This document shows, in pieces, positions 1 through 6,975 of a DNA stretch of 21,776 nt. This DNA comes from a virus, in IMG/VR virus record IMGVR_UViG_3300030085_004316, positions 1 through 21,776 of that record; one strand, written 5' to 3'. The position numbers were made by a program, and so were the translations under genes. The notes beneath the pieces are model-generated. The model ran no database searches. It saw only the letters and a list, made by a program, of their open reading frames with translations, and had not been told where the DNA came from. Positions within the stretch are counted from its first letter, which is position 1. Each line of letters opens with the position of its first letter.

Positions 1-264
1 AAGGTCAAGACTTATCGTGACAGCAATAAAGACGACATCATTGATTGTGATGTGGAGTCTATTACTGAAGGCTACTACGGCATCAACATTCACAAGGCCG
101 GCGCGCACTCGACGCAAGTAGATCGGTGGTCAGCTGGATGCCAAGTGTTTGCGAACGCCGATGACTTCGCCGAGTTCATGGACATCTGCTACAAGGCTCG
201 AGACAACTGGGGCAACTCGTTTAGCTACACCCTGGTGCCTGAAGAAGCCAAACGAGTGGTCTGA
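1..264 (+). CDS. Peptidoglycan-active enzyme, L,D-transpeptidase-like C-terminus (5' partial)
   Basis: The reading frame is open from base 1 (first codons K-V-K-T-Y-R), so the gene enters from the left and only about 87 C-terminal residues are visible. An internal GTG at position 52 is probably not the true start. The segment GINIHKAG, followed about 15 residues later by RWSAGCQVF, gives a His then a Ser-x-Gly-Cys arrangement like the catalytic region of YkuD-type L,D-transpeptidases and related phage cell-wall enzymes. A lysis role (endolysin) or a structural peptidoglycan-processing role is inferred from this motif and from the following membrane proteins. The stop TGA overlaps the next ATG by one base (TGATG), indicating translational coupling. 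The family call is from memory of the motif and is moderate only. Confidence 0.6.
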   Translation, partial: KVKTYRDSNKDDIIDCDVESITEGYYGINIHKAGAHSTQVDRWSAGCQVFANADDFAEFMDICYKARDNWGNSFSYTLVPEEAKRVV

Positions 265-572
265 TGGAGGCCCTCGTTGATTCCTTGTTGGCCGATGGTC
301 ACCTCGGTATCTTCGCGGCGTTTCTGGTGTTCCAGTTCATCACGATGCAGAAGCGATTGGACAAGCTCGTAGAGGGCTTCCAAGAGCAGATTGACGAGAT
401 TCGAAAAGACTACGATTTCAGAACTGAAAAGATGAGAGACAGATATGACCGCGTGATTCAAGAATATCGGGACAATGCCGACAGTCAGTCCAAAGATTTC
501 TTGATTGCTCGGACCAAAGTACACAACGACATTGTGTCTAAGCTCGATCGGATTCTTGACCGCGACAAGTAA
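264..572 (+). CDS. Small membrane protein with coiled coil, holin-like
   Basis: This 102-residue protein has one hydrophobic segment near the N-terminus (about residues 12-30, LGIFAAFLVFQFI). A long charged region rich in K, R, D and E follows and should form a coiled coil (about residues 33-80). A single transmembrane helix plus a highly charged cytoplasmic tail is typical of small phage holins of the BhlA type and of some inner-membrane spanins. There is no lipobox. The ATG overlaps the upstream stop by one base, placing it in the same lysis-like operon as the peptidoglycan-active gene. Holin function is inferred from size, topology and neighbours, not from a diagnostic motif. Confidence 0.6.
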   Translation: MEALVDSLLADGHLGIFAAFLVFQFITMQKRLDKLVEGFQEQIDEIRKDYDFRTEKMRDRYDRVIQEYRDNADSQSKDFLIARTKVHNDIVSKLDRILDRDK

Positions 573-583
573 GGAATACAGCT

Positions 584-1069
584 ATGCCATCACCAACAGA
601 AACTGCCACACCCGTCGACATCGCCAACCTCGATCTAGGCCAAGATCCCCCAGAGCTTTCAGAAACGCTCGGTGTGGCTTCCGACATTACGGCTGCCGCT
701 GATGCAGCTCAAGCACTCGGTGGTGACCACGCACCTGTGGTGGCCGTTGCCCTAGCGGGTATGGCCGTCGCCGGCGGCTCGAAAGCGTTCAAGCTGTACC
801 GTGACTGGGCTGAGCAGAAGCACGAGCGGGAGATGAAGAAGCTGGAGATTGAGTCCCAGAATCAGGGTCTTGAGGGTCAGCAGCCTCCTCCTTGTGCAGC
901 CAAGTGTGCTGCCATGCAGGCAGAGATTGAAGGGCTCAAGGCCAAGCTGGCAGGCATCGAGAAGAAGACATCTAGTATCTCTGCCGACTTCGATGGTGAT
1001 GACGTTGATCGTCAGATGAAGCGCATGAAGAAGCGCGTTGACGAGTTGTTTGACATCGTTGAAAAGTAG
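584..1069 (+). CDS. Unknown membrane-anchored coiled-coil protein
   Basis: This 161-residue protein is not recognised. Residues 1-48 are acidic and Ala-rich. Residues about 49-70 (APVVAVALAGMAVAGGSKAF) form one likely transmembrane helix. The rest is a heptad-like charged region (KHEREMKKLEIESQ, later IEGLKAKLAGIEKK) with a CAAKCAAM element containing two cysteines. The ATG at 584 is 11 bases after the preceding stop, with AAGGA upstream. Its position as last gene of a rightward block, next to a holin-like gene, suggests a role in lysis or envelope disruption (spanin-like), but no spanin signature is visible. It ends just before a strong inverted repeat. Confidence 0.6.
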   Translation: MPSPTETATPVDIANLDLGQDPPELSETLGVASDITAAADAAQALGGDHAPVVAVALAGMAVAGGSKAFKLYRDWAEQKHEREMKKLEIESQNQGLEGQQPPPCAAKCAAMQAEIEGLKAKLAGIEKKTSSISADFDGDDVDRQMKRMKKRVDELFDIVEK

Positions 1070-1078
1070 ATAGCCTAA

Positions 1079-1147
1079 CCCCCCCACCCGGTGGGAATCG
1101 CCCATGCTCACGCCCCGAGATGGGAACAGACGATATGGGTGGGGGGG
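1079..1147. terminator. Convergent-junction inverted repeat, possible bidirectional terminator
   Basis: CCCCCCCACCC at 1079-1089 is the exact reverse complement of GGGTGGGGGGG at 1137-1147. The two 11-base arms enclose 47 bases. The repeat lies between the stop of a rightward gene (1069) and the stop of a leftward gene (1159). Neither side has a T tract, so classical intrinsic termination is uncertain. A shorter competing fold (CCACC with GGTGG at 1084-1094) is possible. Confidence 0.45.
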
Positions 1148-1158
1148 TCAGGGGGACG

Positions 1159-1767
1159 TTACTTGCCAGCTGGAGCTGCAGCCACACCCTGAGTAGGAGC
1201 GATGGCGTCGTTCAGCATGTCCAGAACCCGTGACAATCCCTCTGGAGGACCGTCATCGCGAGCCACGACCTTCACGTCGTACTTGGCACTGTTGTCGCTG
1301 CTACGGGTGTTCTCGCTGTGGTTGGCTACAGAGCCATGCACGGTGACCTCGCAGGAGAACAGACCAGCGTTGTACTTAGCCTTGGCTGTAAGGTCAGCCT
1401 TGCTATCTGAAGTCTGCTTGCTCGAGGTGGAGGACTTCACCTCCATGGTGAACCGTACCTCGGCTTCCTTCACTGAAAGCGATGGCGTGTTGATGATGGC
1501 AAGCAGGGGTACCTGGAGGTCCACCTTCTCCATCTTCGTGTTGCCAGCAGCATCTTGGACTGGCTTGTTGAAGCCGAAGTCGACGGTACGAGCTGACAGG
1601 TTGCCCTTGCCATCGTCGTTGAGACCGACATCCTTGATGAAGTCGCTGGATGCCTTAGCCAGCAGGGTTTGAGCGTTACACGCAGCCTTGAGGGGACCAC
1701 CAATGAGTTGCTCCATTGGAAGGCCACCGAACTGCGATGACATTTGTACGAGGCCGGAATCTGCCAT
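1159..1767 (-). CDS. DUF2589 family protein
   Basis: The 202-residue protein shows the layout I associate with DUF2589: an N-terminal LPMEQLIGGPLKAACNAQ helix, a VDLQVPLLAI segment followed by SLSVKEAEVRFTMEV, and a C-terminal GPPEGLSRVLDMLNDAI helix after a beta strand. The family has no established biochemical function. The start ATG at 1767 has a TAGGAG site eight bases upstream, and that TAG is also the stop of the preceding gene. It is the last gene of the leftward operon that begins with the YqaJ/RecT pair. The gene at 2878 is a visible homologue: the V-PL, SL-V, EV and PPEG blocks occur in the same order. Neither has a signal peptide or membrane segment. Confidence 0.75.
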   Translation of the reverse strand: MADSGLVQMSSQFGGLPMEQLIGGPLKAACNAQTLLAKASSDFIKDVGLNDDGKGNLSARTVDFGFNKPVQDAAGNTKMEKVDLQVPLLAIINTPSLSVKEAEVRFTMEVKSSTSSKQTSDSKADLTAKAKYNAGLFSCEVTVHGSVANHSENTRSSDNSAKYDVKVVARDDGPPEGLSRVLDMLNDAIAPTQGVAAAPAGK

Positions 1768-1776
1768 GATGAGCTC

Positions 1777-2868
1777 CTATTTTTGTCTCATGTTTTCCAT
1801 GAGTGTTTCATTATCTGTAAGTCGTTGGGGTATACGGCGACGACCCTTAGGGGTATCGACCACCGGAAGCTCAAACAGTTCGAACGACGACCCTTTCTGC
1901 GAAGTAGCCTCCGTCGTCTGCGCGGTTTCAGTGGGCTCACGTTGCGGTTCTTGGGGTGAACGCGACGAGCCAGTAGACGCCTGTTTGTATGCATCTGCGA
2001 GATCTTTACCGGACAATCGAGGTCGTCGATCTGATCTTACCTCACTCCTGTCATACTCTGCCACCTGATGAGAATATGACCCCGGTGAGCCCGGTATTTT
2101 CAGCCTTCTTACCCTTTCTCCTAAACTTCGTTTGTCTTCAAGAGATCCAGTTTTATCGTAGAAGTAAACGGGCTTACCATCTACCGATACACCCGGAATA
2201 AAATGGAACCCTCCACCGACATTGATATGAGGGGTTACTACGGTCGCCAATCCGTCAGACCCTTCGGTTTTTCGATGCGTGGGGTTGTTCTTTGCGTATT
2301 TTTTGAACCAAGAGATCCATTCAGGGTTTTCTTCATTAACGCTGTAGAGCCAGTCTCTGTACTTGCTTCTGGTGATTCCTTGTTGGTCTAATCTACGCTT
2401 TACGCCCGGTTCTAAAGATTCGTATCGCGGGTTGGTTGACGCTCGACCGTTAGGACCAGCTTGAGGATTTATCATTCTGGCTGGTGCTGAAGGTATTGGT
2501 TCTTTTTTTCGACTCAAATACTCCCGAGATACGAAATCTGCTTCAGGCACTTCGGCGAATCCTGTCGCTTCATCATATGAAGGCCCGCCAACAAGTTCGC
2601 TATCTTCAGCGCTTCCACTGTAGGTTCTATATCCGTCGACCCCAGGGATTCCTGAAAGCTTTCGCAAATCGCTACTTGAAATTAAAACTACTTCCTCGTC
2701 TCCAGCCATAAAGGTTTCGAGAAAAACGTCTCCACTACCGTCGTATTGTCGTACGTCCGTCGTCCCGTATTGAGTTGTCCGTCGCTCTTGTGACAGAGGC
2801 GCAGCGCCTATAATAGTGGCGCCCTCCATTTCTATCTCTTGAGGAGGATTGGTTCTCTTGGTTGACAT
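1777..2868 (-). CDS. Unknown 363-residue protein between two DUF2589-type genes
   Basis: Not recognised. The N-terminal 150 residues and C-terminal 90 residues are polar, Ser/Pro/Arg/Gln-rich and probably flexible. The central part looks folded: residues about 155-200 (helical, ending WISWFKKYAKNN) and about 205-250, with VTPHINVGGGFHFIPGVSVDG followed by KPVYFYDKTG, look like a compact alpha-beta unit. By eye it is more A+T-rich than its neighbours. The ATG at 2868 lacks a Shine-Dalgarno site. An in-frame ATG at 2829 has AAGAGA five bases upstream and may be the real start. It lies nine bases after the upstream DUF2589-like gene and its stop forms part of the next ribosome site, so it belongs to the operon. 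Cargo, scaffold or tail-associated roles are all possible. Confidence 0.65.
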   Translation of the reverse strand: MSTKRTNPPQEIEMEGATIIGAAPLSQERRTTQYGTTDVRQYDGSGDVFLETFMAGDEEVVLISSSDLRKLSGIPGVDGYRTYSGSAEDSELVGGPSYDEATGFAEVPEADFVSREYLSRKKEPIPSAPARMINPQAGPNGRASTNPRYESLEPGVKRRLDQQGITRSKYRDWLYSVNEENPEWISWFKKYAKNNPTHRKTEGSDGLATVVTPHINVGGGFHFIPGVSVDGKPVYFYDKTGSLEDKRSLGERVRRLKIPGSPGSYSHQVAEYDRSEVRSDRRPRLSGKDLADAYKQASTGSSRSPQEPQREPTETAQTTEATSQKGSSFELFELPVVDTPKGRRRIPQRLTDNETLMENMRQK

Positions 2869-2877
2869 AAGATTATT

Positions 2878-3390
2878 TTAAGGAAGCAGTTTGATGAGCT
2901 GGTCGTCAATTCTTGCATAACCTTCAGGTGGTTCGCTGCCCTTGAAAACCAGCTTCAGTTTAGCAGCATTGCTCTCCTTTTTGAACCACGACGGCTTCGT
3001 GGCGCAGGGTCGCACCATCAGTTGACCTTTTTTCTTGTCCGCAGTGAGACCAGAGATCTCCACTGACATCTCAACCTCGAGCGTATCCACCCGTAGGCTC
3101 TGACCAGTCGTGAGGGACTGGAGCGGGACCGGAACTCTCTTGTGTACCAGTACTCCATTTTCCCATGTTGGGAGCTCCATGACGACCATGCGAGGTGCAT
3201 ATATGTGTCTTCCGTCGTCATCGGTAATCGGCTCTCCATTCTCATCAACCTTGAGCTCCCAGAACTCTTGGTTCGTAATCGAATCCAGTTCATGACGTTC
3301 CGCGATGTCGGTCGCCGCTATAACAGCGGACTGAATGGAGTGGACGATGTCGTCGAGAGAATGATCAGCCATCGGTCGAACCGTATCCAT
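2878..3390 (-). CDS. DUF2589-like protein
   Basis: This protein of up to 170 residues aligns by eye with the DUF2589 protein at 1159-1767: HSLDDIVHSIQSAVIAA at the N-terminus, VPVPLQSLTTGQSLRVDTLEVEMSVEI in the middle, and AKLKLVFKGSEPPEGYARIDDQLIKLL at the end. The acidic DENGEPITDDDG loop near residue 50 is its own. Two starts are possible. ATG 3390 overlaps the FmdB gene by 26 bases. ATG 3372 (MADHSL) overlaps by 8 bases. Neither has a clear ribosome site, so translation is probably coupled to the upstream gene. A tandem pair of family members flanking a 363-residue protein suggests they act together, perhaps as a hetero-oligomer. Function is unknown. Confidence 0.68.
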   Translation of the reverse strand: MDTVRPMADHSLDDIVHSIQSAVIAATDIAERHELDSITNQEFWELKVDENGEPITDDDGRHIYAPRMVVMELPTWENGVLVHKRVPVPLQSLTTGQSLRVDTLEVEMSVEISGLTADKKKGQLMVRPCATKPSWFKKESNAAKLKLVFKGSEPPEGYARIDDQLIKLLP

Positions 3391-3550
3391 CCTTGGCCCA
3401 GCCGCCGCCCTTTAGGACAAAGCTGGTCAGTGCGATTTGCTTCTCCATGTCCTTAGAGCACTTTTCGCAGCTGGGCTTAGGATCACCAAATGCTTGGAGG
3501 ACTTCGACTCTGACATCACAGTCCTCGCATTTGAATACGTATAGTGGCAT
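3365..3550 (-). CDS. FmdB-family zinc ribbon protein
   Basis: A 61-residue protein starting MPLYVFKCEDC, with Cys8-x2-Cys11 and Cys28-x2-Cys31, then the family hallmark SFVLKGGGWAKDGYG. This is a complete FmdB-type zinc ribbon of usual length. FmdB proteins are annotated as putative regulators, but the molecular function is not settled. The zinc ribbon suggests nucleic acid or protein binding in the cytoplasm. The ATG at 3550 overlaps the upstream stop by one base (TAATG), so it is translationally coupled to the 220-residue gene. Its end overlaps the DUF2589-like gene. The family assignment is strong; the role in the phage is inferred only from its place between recombination and DUF2589 genes. 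Confidence 0.85.
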   Translation of the reverse strand: MPLYVFKCEDCDVRVEVLQAFGDPKPSCEKCSKDMEKQIALTSFVLKGGGWAKDGYGSTDG

Positions 3551-4212
3551 TAGCCTTCGAAGTCGGTAGGCATCTCCACCTCTTCGGCGGGTGCCTCTGG
3601 CTTAGCCTCAGTCGTTGCAGATTCCTTCTGAATCATCAATGCAGCGAGCTGCTTCAGGAGCGCCTTCATTTCTGGGTCGCCACCGTTAGATGCTGCGTTC
3701 TGAGCCTGGATCGCCTCGATGAGCTCCTTGTTGGAGCCACTGACGTCGACCTTCACATCAACCAAGGGAACGCCGTTCTGATACTGCAGATCACGCTCGT
3801 TCTTGGCGTCGACAAACTTGACGGCAAGCATGATTGCGTCGTCACCTGCAGCGTTCGGTCGAATGTCTGCCTCATAGTCCATGATGCACCATTCACCATT
3901 TGGCTGCACAAGCTTGATGTGCTTCTTCATGCTCTGAATCGTCTTACCGATTTGCTCACGATACAGTGGCCCATCGACGAAGTTTAGCGTGCCCTTCAAA
4001 GTCCACTCAGTGGTCTTGAGCTTAGTGCGATATGTCGCAAACTCTTTCTTGGCTTTCTTGTCGATTACACGGCCATTCATCTCATCTTTGAGAATGTCCA
4101 TCAACCGTTGCGGCTGGATGATGAACTTGCGTTCTACTTCCTTGCCTGCCTTTTCAGACATCATCAGCTTGTATGGGGAAAGATTACTTGCGGCTTCGTC
4201 GAGTAGCGACAT
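3550..4212 (-). CDS. Unknown protein downstream of RecT
   Basis: This 220-residue protein is not recognised. Residues 1-165 look like a mixed alpha/beta fold (GKEVERKFIIQPQRL, TEWTLKGTLNFVDGPLYREQIGK, GEWCIMDYEADIRPN). The C-terminal 50 residues are helical, then acidic and Ala/Pro/Glu-rich, ending EVEMPTDFEG, which resembles a flexible interaction tail. It follows recT by nine bases on the same strand. Single-strand binding or recombination accessory proteins often sit here in phage operons and often carry acidic tails, but no SSB fold motif can be pointed to. The start ATG at 4212 is preceded by AAGGAG. Assign as recombination-operon protein of unknown function. Confidence 0.7.
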   Translation of the reverse strand: MSLLDEAASNLSPYKLMMSEKAGKEVERKFIIQPQRLMDILKDEMNGRVIDKKAKKEFATYRTKLKTTEWTLKGTLNFVDGPLYREQIGKTIQSMKKHIKLVQPNGEWCIMDYEADIRPNAAGDDAIMLAVKFVDAKNERDLQYQNGVPLVDVKVDVSGSNKELIEAIQAQNAASNGGDPEMKALLKQLAALMIQKESATTEAKPEAPAEEVEMPTDFEG

Positions 4213-4221
4213 GGGTGCTCC

Positions 4222-5106
4222 TTATGAGGTGAAATCTTCTTCTGGCTCTGGCAAGTCGTTTGCCTGAGCTCGTTCAACCAAGTCCTTCACTTTCGTCTTC
4301 CTCTTACGCTTGGGCTTGGCTTCTTGAACTTCAATAACATTTTCTGGTGCTGGCGTGTTGTCCGTTTCAGTAACGTCGGACTTAAAGGTTGCATCGAGCA
4401 CCGTTGGTTCGTTGAAGTCGCTAGCGATGTCGTGTTCGACGACTGCCTTTGTCTTCGGTGAAAGCGGCAAGTACTTGCAGATGCGACGAACAACAGTCTT
4501 GCGCCACATCTCCTCGGTGTGCTGCGCCCAAGGGCCTGAGTCAGGACTACGAGATGACTTGCGAATCTTGTTGATTTGGTCACGTCTCATGACCTCAACT
4601 TGATGGCCGCCATTCTTGAAGTGCGCCACTGCGTATGCCAGTCGAAGAGGACCAGGGTCACCATCGAAGAACTGCTTGTGATGCAGCTTCTTGCCACCCT
4701 CCAAATCAAACGAACACTCGAACTCGTCCTTCTCATAGACGACCTCAGCTGTGAAATGAGACACATCCCCAGAACGGAGCACAAGCTCCATCAATCCCGT
4801 GTATTCAATCCATAGCTCAGCATCATAGGTCTTCTTTGACTTGTTCCACATGGGCACCAACGAGGCTCGATGCAGCGCTCCACCAGCAACAAGGTCAAGC
4901 TCACAGGCCTTAGCCAGCGCCATGTAAACCGACGTTGGGCTGCATTGAACAAGGCGCTCGTTCTTTGACGCCTCAAACATCGCAGTCCGGATGATGCGGT
5001 CCACATCGGCGCCATCAGGCGCGACGCTAATCAGGCTGCCTTTCTTCTTTTCAAGGAAGTCGTTGAGATGTACCAGTTTATCTCTGGTTGTGATTGCTGT
5101 GCTCAT
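4222..5106 (-). CDS. recT: RecT-type single-strand annealing protein
   Basis: This 294-residue protein carries the RecT core: SPTSVYMALAKACELDL, an ALHRASLVPMWNK segment, then YDAELWIEYTGLMELVLRSGDVSHFTAEVVYEKDEFE, followed by a conserved helical MWRKTVVRRICKYLP segment. RecT proteins coat single-stranded DNA and anneal complementary strands during phage recombination and end repair. The last 60 residues are low in complexity and lysine-rich (KPKRKRKTKVKD), likely flexible. The start overlaps the exonuclease stop by four bases (ATGA), the classic pairing of a 5'-3' exonuclease with its annealing partner. Length and motif order are normal for the family. Confidence 0.92.
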   Translation of the reverse strand: MSTAITTRDKLVHLNDFLEKKKGSLISVAPDGADVDRIIRTAMFEASKNERLVQCSPTSVYMALAKACELDLVAGGALHRASLVPMWNKSKKTYDAELWIEYTGLMELVLRSGDVSHFTAEVVYEKDEFECSFDLEGGKKLHHKQFFDGDPGPLRLAYAVAHFKNGGHQVEVMRRDQINKIRKSSRSPDSGPWAQHTEEMWRKTVVRRICKYLPLSPKTKAVVEHDIASDFNEPTVLDATFKSDVTETDNTPAPENVIEVQEAKPKRKRKTKVKDLVERAQANDLPEPEEDFTS

Positions 5107-6059
5107 GTTGCCTCTTTTACTCGCAGTATGCGAGCTCCTGGTTTTTCAACGACGAACTTGTCGTATAACTTGGGATGCTTCTCACGAAAGGCATCCTTAT
5201 CGAACACCTTTCTTGGACGACTGACTTTCCAAGTTGCGATACCTTGGATGCCTGTGTCTTCACCGATCTTGGCGCGCAGGATGTTTTCCATCTCCCTGCG
5301 CTCTCCCTCAAGCTTTTTGATTTTCGACTTCACGTCGACAAGCTTTTCGTGCAGGTCTTTTTCAGCCACAGTCGCCACTCGAGGAGGAGTATCTTTGACG
5401 CGCTCGTTCATCATGCTCAAAACTTTCTTGCAAGCGTCTGTAGCGTCCACGTCTGGTGGAATCTCGTTTACGACATGCTTGTCCCACCACGCAGTTGCGA
5501 CGTCTAGAATCGATTCCCCGAGCTCTTTGTCACGTTCAATTCTGTAGACCCTGAAGTCATCGAGACTGAACAGCGTGGCGATGTCCCAGTATGGAGCGTC
5601 AAATATCTCCATGTACACTCGCATTTGAATCTCGACATCCAGTGGCACGTCAGTTGTGCCCGAGTGCCCCCACCCAAGCCTCATGCGGCGAGTCTTAGCG
5701 TCCATACCGAAACGCACACCGTCCTGCTCCACAAGCCGATCTGGTGTGCCAAAGATGCGTGGCCGAGTCGGATGCCATGTCAGTCCTTCTTCCCAGAGCT
5801 TGCAACCTTCCCCAAGATGGAGCTCGTAAAATTCGCAGACATACTTTTCCATGACCCGACCACGCATCAGAATCGCGTCGTCAATATCCTCTGTTGGATA
5901 CAGTCCAGTTTTTTCGGACCACAGCTTGAATAGGCTGTTTTCAAATGAACCAAGCTTTTCTGATGAATCAGCTCCAGACATCATAATAGCGGCGACATCA
6001 GTGCCACCCATGCCCTTACGACGTTCTGCGAGCCACGCTTCGCGTTCTGCTTGGTCCAT
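5103..6059 (-). CDS. YqaJ-type viral recombinase exonuclease
   Basis: A 318-residue protein of the YqaJ (lambda-exonuclease-like, PD-(D/E)XK) family. Visible motifs are MGGTDVAAIM at residues 17-26, Glu71 in RGRVMEKYV, FGTPDRL with Asp107, the catalytic D-A-K at 120-122, and Gln145 in EIQMRVYMEI. It would digest one strand from DNA ends to give the single strand used by RecT. A coiled coil (LHEKLVDVKSKIKKLEGE) lies near residues 230-265. A longer frame reaches 6161, but the ATG at 6059 has GAGAGG eight bases upstream and starts at the conserved Asp-Gln-Ala-Glu-Arg region. It is first in the leftward operon, directly behind a consensus-like promoter. Confidence 0.9.
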   Translation of the reverse strand: MDQAEREAWLAERRKGMGGTDVAAIMMSGADSSEKLGSFENSLFKLWSEKTGLYPTEDIDDAILMRGRVMEKYVCEFYELHLGEGCKLWEEGLTWHPTRPRIFGTPDRLVEQDGVRFGMDAKTRRMRLGWGHSGTTDVPLDVEIQMRVYMEIFDAPYWDIATLFSLDDFRVYRIERDKELGESILDVATAWWDKHVVNEIPPDVDATDACKKVLSMMNERVKDTPPRVATVAEKDLHEKLVDVKSKIKKLEGERREMENILRAKIGEDTGIQGIATWKVSRPRKVFDKDAFREKHPKLYDKFVVEKPGARILRVKEAT

Positions 6060-6078
6060 ATGTTCCTCTCTTCTGGTG

Positions 6079-6107
6079 AGAGTACTGAGTATCACAATGT
6101 GTGTCAA
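6079..6107 (-). promoter_or_regulatory. Sigma70-like leftward promoter of the recombination operon
   Basis: On the minus strand, TTGACA (6107-6102), a 17-base spacer and TACTCT (6084-6079) give a near-consensus promoter. Transcription would begin near 6072, about a dozen bases before the exonuclease ATG at 6059. The leader is CACCAGAAGAGAGGAACAT. Confidence 0.8.
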
Positions 6108-6117
6108 CCGGCCACAC

Positions 6118-6127
6118 CTACATGTAG
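6118..6127. promoter_or_regulatory. Palindromic operator candidate CTACATGTAG
   Basis: This perfect 10-base palindrome lies just upstream of the leftward -35 box and overlaps the start of the rightward -35 box. Its core matches the CTACAT-N-TAG element in the operator at 10257-10272. A repressor bound here could control both directions. Confidence 0.55.
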
Positions 6128-6153
6128 ACAAACTGCAGTCATTCCGATAGTCT
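6125..6153 (+). promoter_or_regulatory. Sigma70-like rightward promoter
   Basis: TAGACA (6125-6130), a 17-base spacer and TAGTCT (6148-6153) fit a moderate sigma70 promoter reading toward the gene at 6174. Initiation would be near 6160, giving a very short leader that barely includes the AAGGTG ribosome site at 6162-6167. Confidence 0.55.
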
Positions 6154-6173
6154 GCTTTCACAAGGTGTGTCGC

Positions 6174-6413
6174 ATGGTCATAGCTGAGTATCGTAAGAGC
6201 CTGCCGGGTCGAAGTACGAGAGCCAAGTTTGTCGTTTGGTTGAATGGTGAATTGGTCCGTTTCGATATGAAAATCAGTATCGGATACCTCAGAGATTTGG
6301 AATACGGACGCAAAACACCGTCACTGCCACTGGCAATCGGAATCGAGAGAGCTACTGGTGGCATAGTCTCTGTGAGAGAATGGCCTGGGCTGAATCCATG
6401 CCTACGAATATGA
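6174..6413 (+). CDS. Small putative DNA-binding regulator (Cro-like)
   Basis: A 79-residue protein. The segment KISIGYLRDLEYGRKTPSLPLAIGIERATGGIVSVREW resembles the second half of a small lambda-type helix-turn-helix regulator: a recognition-helix-like SIGYLRDLEYGRKTPS, then a helix choosing the cofactor-like ERATGG. The N-terminal part includes a basic LPGRSTRAKFVVWL helix. I chose ATG 6174 because AAGGTG lies six bases upstream; the longer frame from 6051 would run through the promoters. It diverges from the recombination operon, as Cro/cI-type genes do. It could repress the leftward promoter or its own. Target sites such as 6118-6127 are candidates. The fold call is by pattern only. Confidence 0.72.
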   Translation: MVIAEYRKSLPGRSTRAKFVVWLNGELVRFDMKISIGYLRDLEYGRKTPSLPLAIGIERATGGIVSVREWPGLNPCLRI

Positions 6414-6424
6414 AGGAGTCAAAC

Positions 6425-6751
6425 ATGAGTTTGAAAGACAAAGTAGACGCAATCATTGAAGCACGGAAGCCTGGGAGATTCGTCATTCCAGGATACGACA
6501 CAAACGATGTGCTCAATACACTCATTCGATACATCGTCGAGCTCGAGCAAGGAGTCAGCGAGGCCCAGCAACTTCGGGTCAAAGTTGGCATCCTAGAGGC
6601 AAAGATCGAGGCGGGTTCGGACGGTAAGTTCGGCACTAAGGATGACAAGGTCACCTTGACTAAGGCTAAGAAGCCTGCCGCCAAAAAGGCTGCTGCAAAG
6701 AAGCCCGCTGCAAAGAAGACGACCAAGCGCTCTACCAAGAAGAGTACTTAG
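6425..6751 (+). CDS. Coiled-coil protein with histone-H1-like lysine tail
   Basis: This 108-residue protein has two parts. Residues 1-70 contain an amphipathic segment (NDVLNTLIRYIVELEQGVSEAQQLRVKVGILEAKIEA) expected to form a dimeric coiled coil. From about residue 78 the chain becomes almost only Lys, Ala, Pro and Thr in repeated PAAKK-type units, ending TKRSTKKST. Such tails are known in bacterial H1-like and AlgP-like proteins and bind DNA nonspecifically. The ATG at 6425 has AAGGAG six bases upstream, overlapping the previous gene's stop. A nucleoid-binding or host-chromosome-modifying role is inferred. The stop codon overlaps the stop of the convergent gene at 6748. Confidence 0.8.
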   Translation: MSLKDKVDAIIEARKPGRFVIPGYDTNDVLNTLIRYIVELEQGVSEAQQLRVKVGILEAKIEAGSDGKFGTKDDKVTLTKAKKPAAKKAAAKKPAAKKTTKRSTKKST

Positions 6752-6975
6752 GCCTCTTCCTCTTCGCACATGGACAGTAGCAAGTCCAGATTTGCTACTG
6801 CCTGTGCTTCTTGTAGATGCTCTTGGATAGACTTTTCTACGCAGCTGTGTAGTGCTGAGCTCACGACTAGGTCGTTGTTTGAGTCACACACTCGTATGGT
6901 GTCTTGATCGACATCTACGGTCCAGTTGAGAGGTTGTATCCAATGCCTCTTTATGGTGCCGAGTTGTTGTTTCAT
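6748..6975 (-). CDS. Small unknown protein at the end of the primase operon
   Basis: A 75-residue protein, MKQQLGTIKRHW to LLLSMCEEEEA, with no recognised motif. It has a beta-like first half (WTVDVDQDTIRVCDSNNDLVVSS) and a helical second half ending in four glutamates. The start overlaps the preceding stop by four bases (ATGA), which supports it as a translated, coupled gene. Its TAA and the TAG of the convergent gene share the bases TTAG at 6748-6751, so no space exists for a terminator. Confidence 0.65.
   Translation of the reverse strand: MKQQLGTIKRHWIQPLNWTVDVDQDTIRVCDSNNDLVVSSALHSCVEKSIQEHLQEAQAVANLDLLLSMCEEEEA

Noticed and set aside
1202-1672. Plus-strand frame of 156 codons
   Set aside because: It is antisense to the DUF2589 gene, lacks a ribosome site, and its composition is Ser/Thr/Arg-rich like other antisense shadows.
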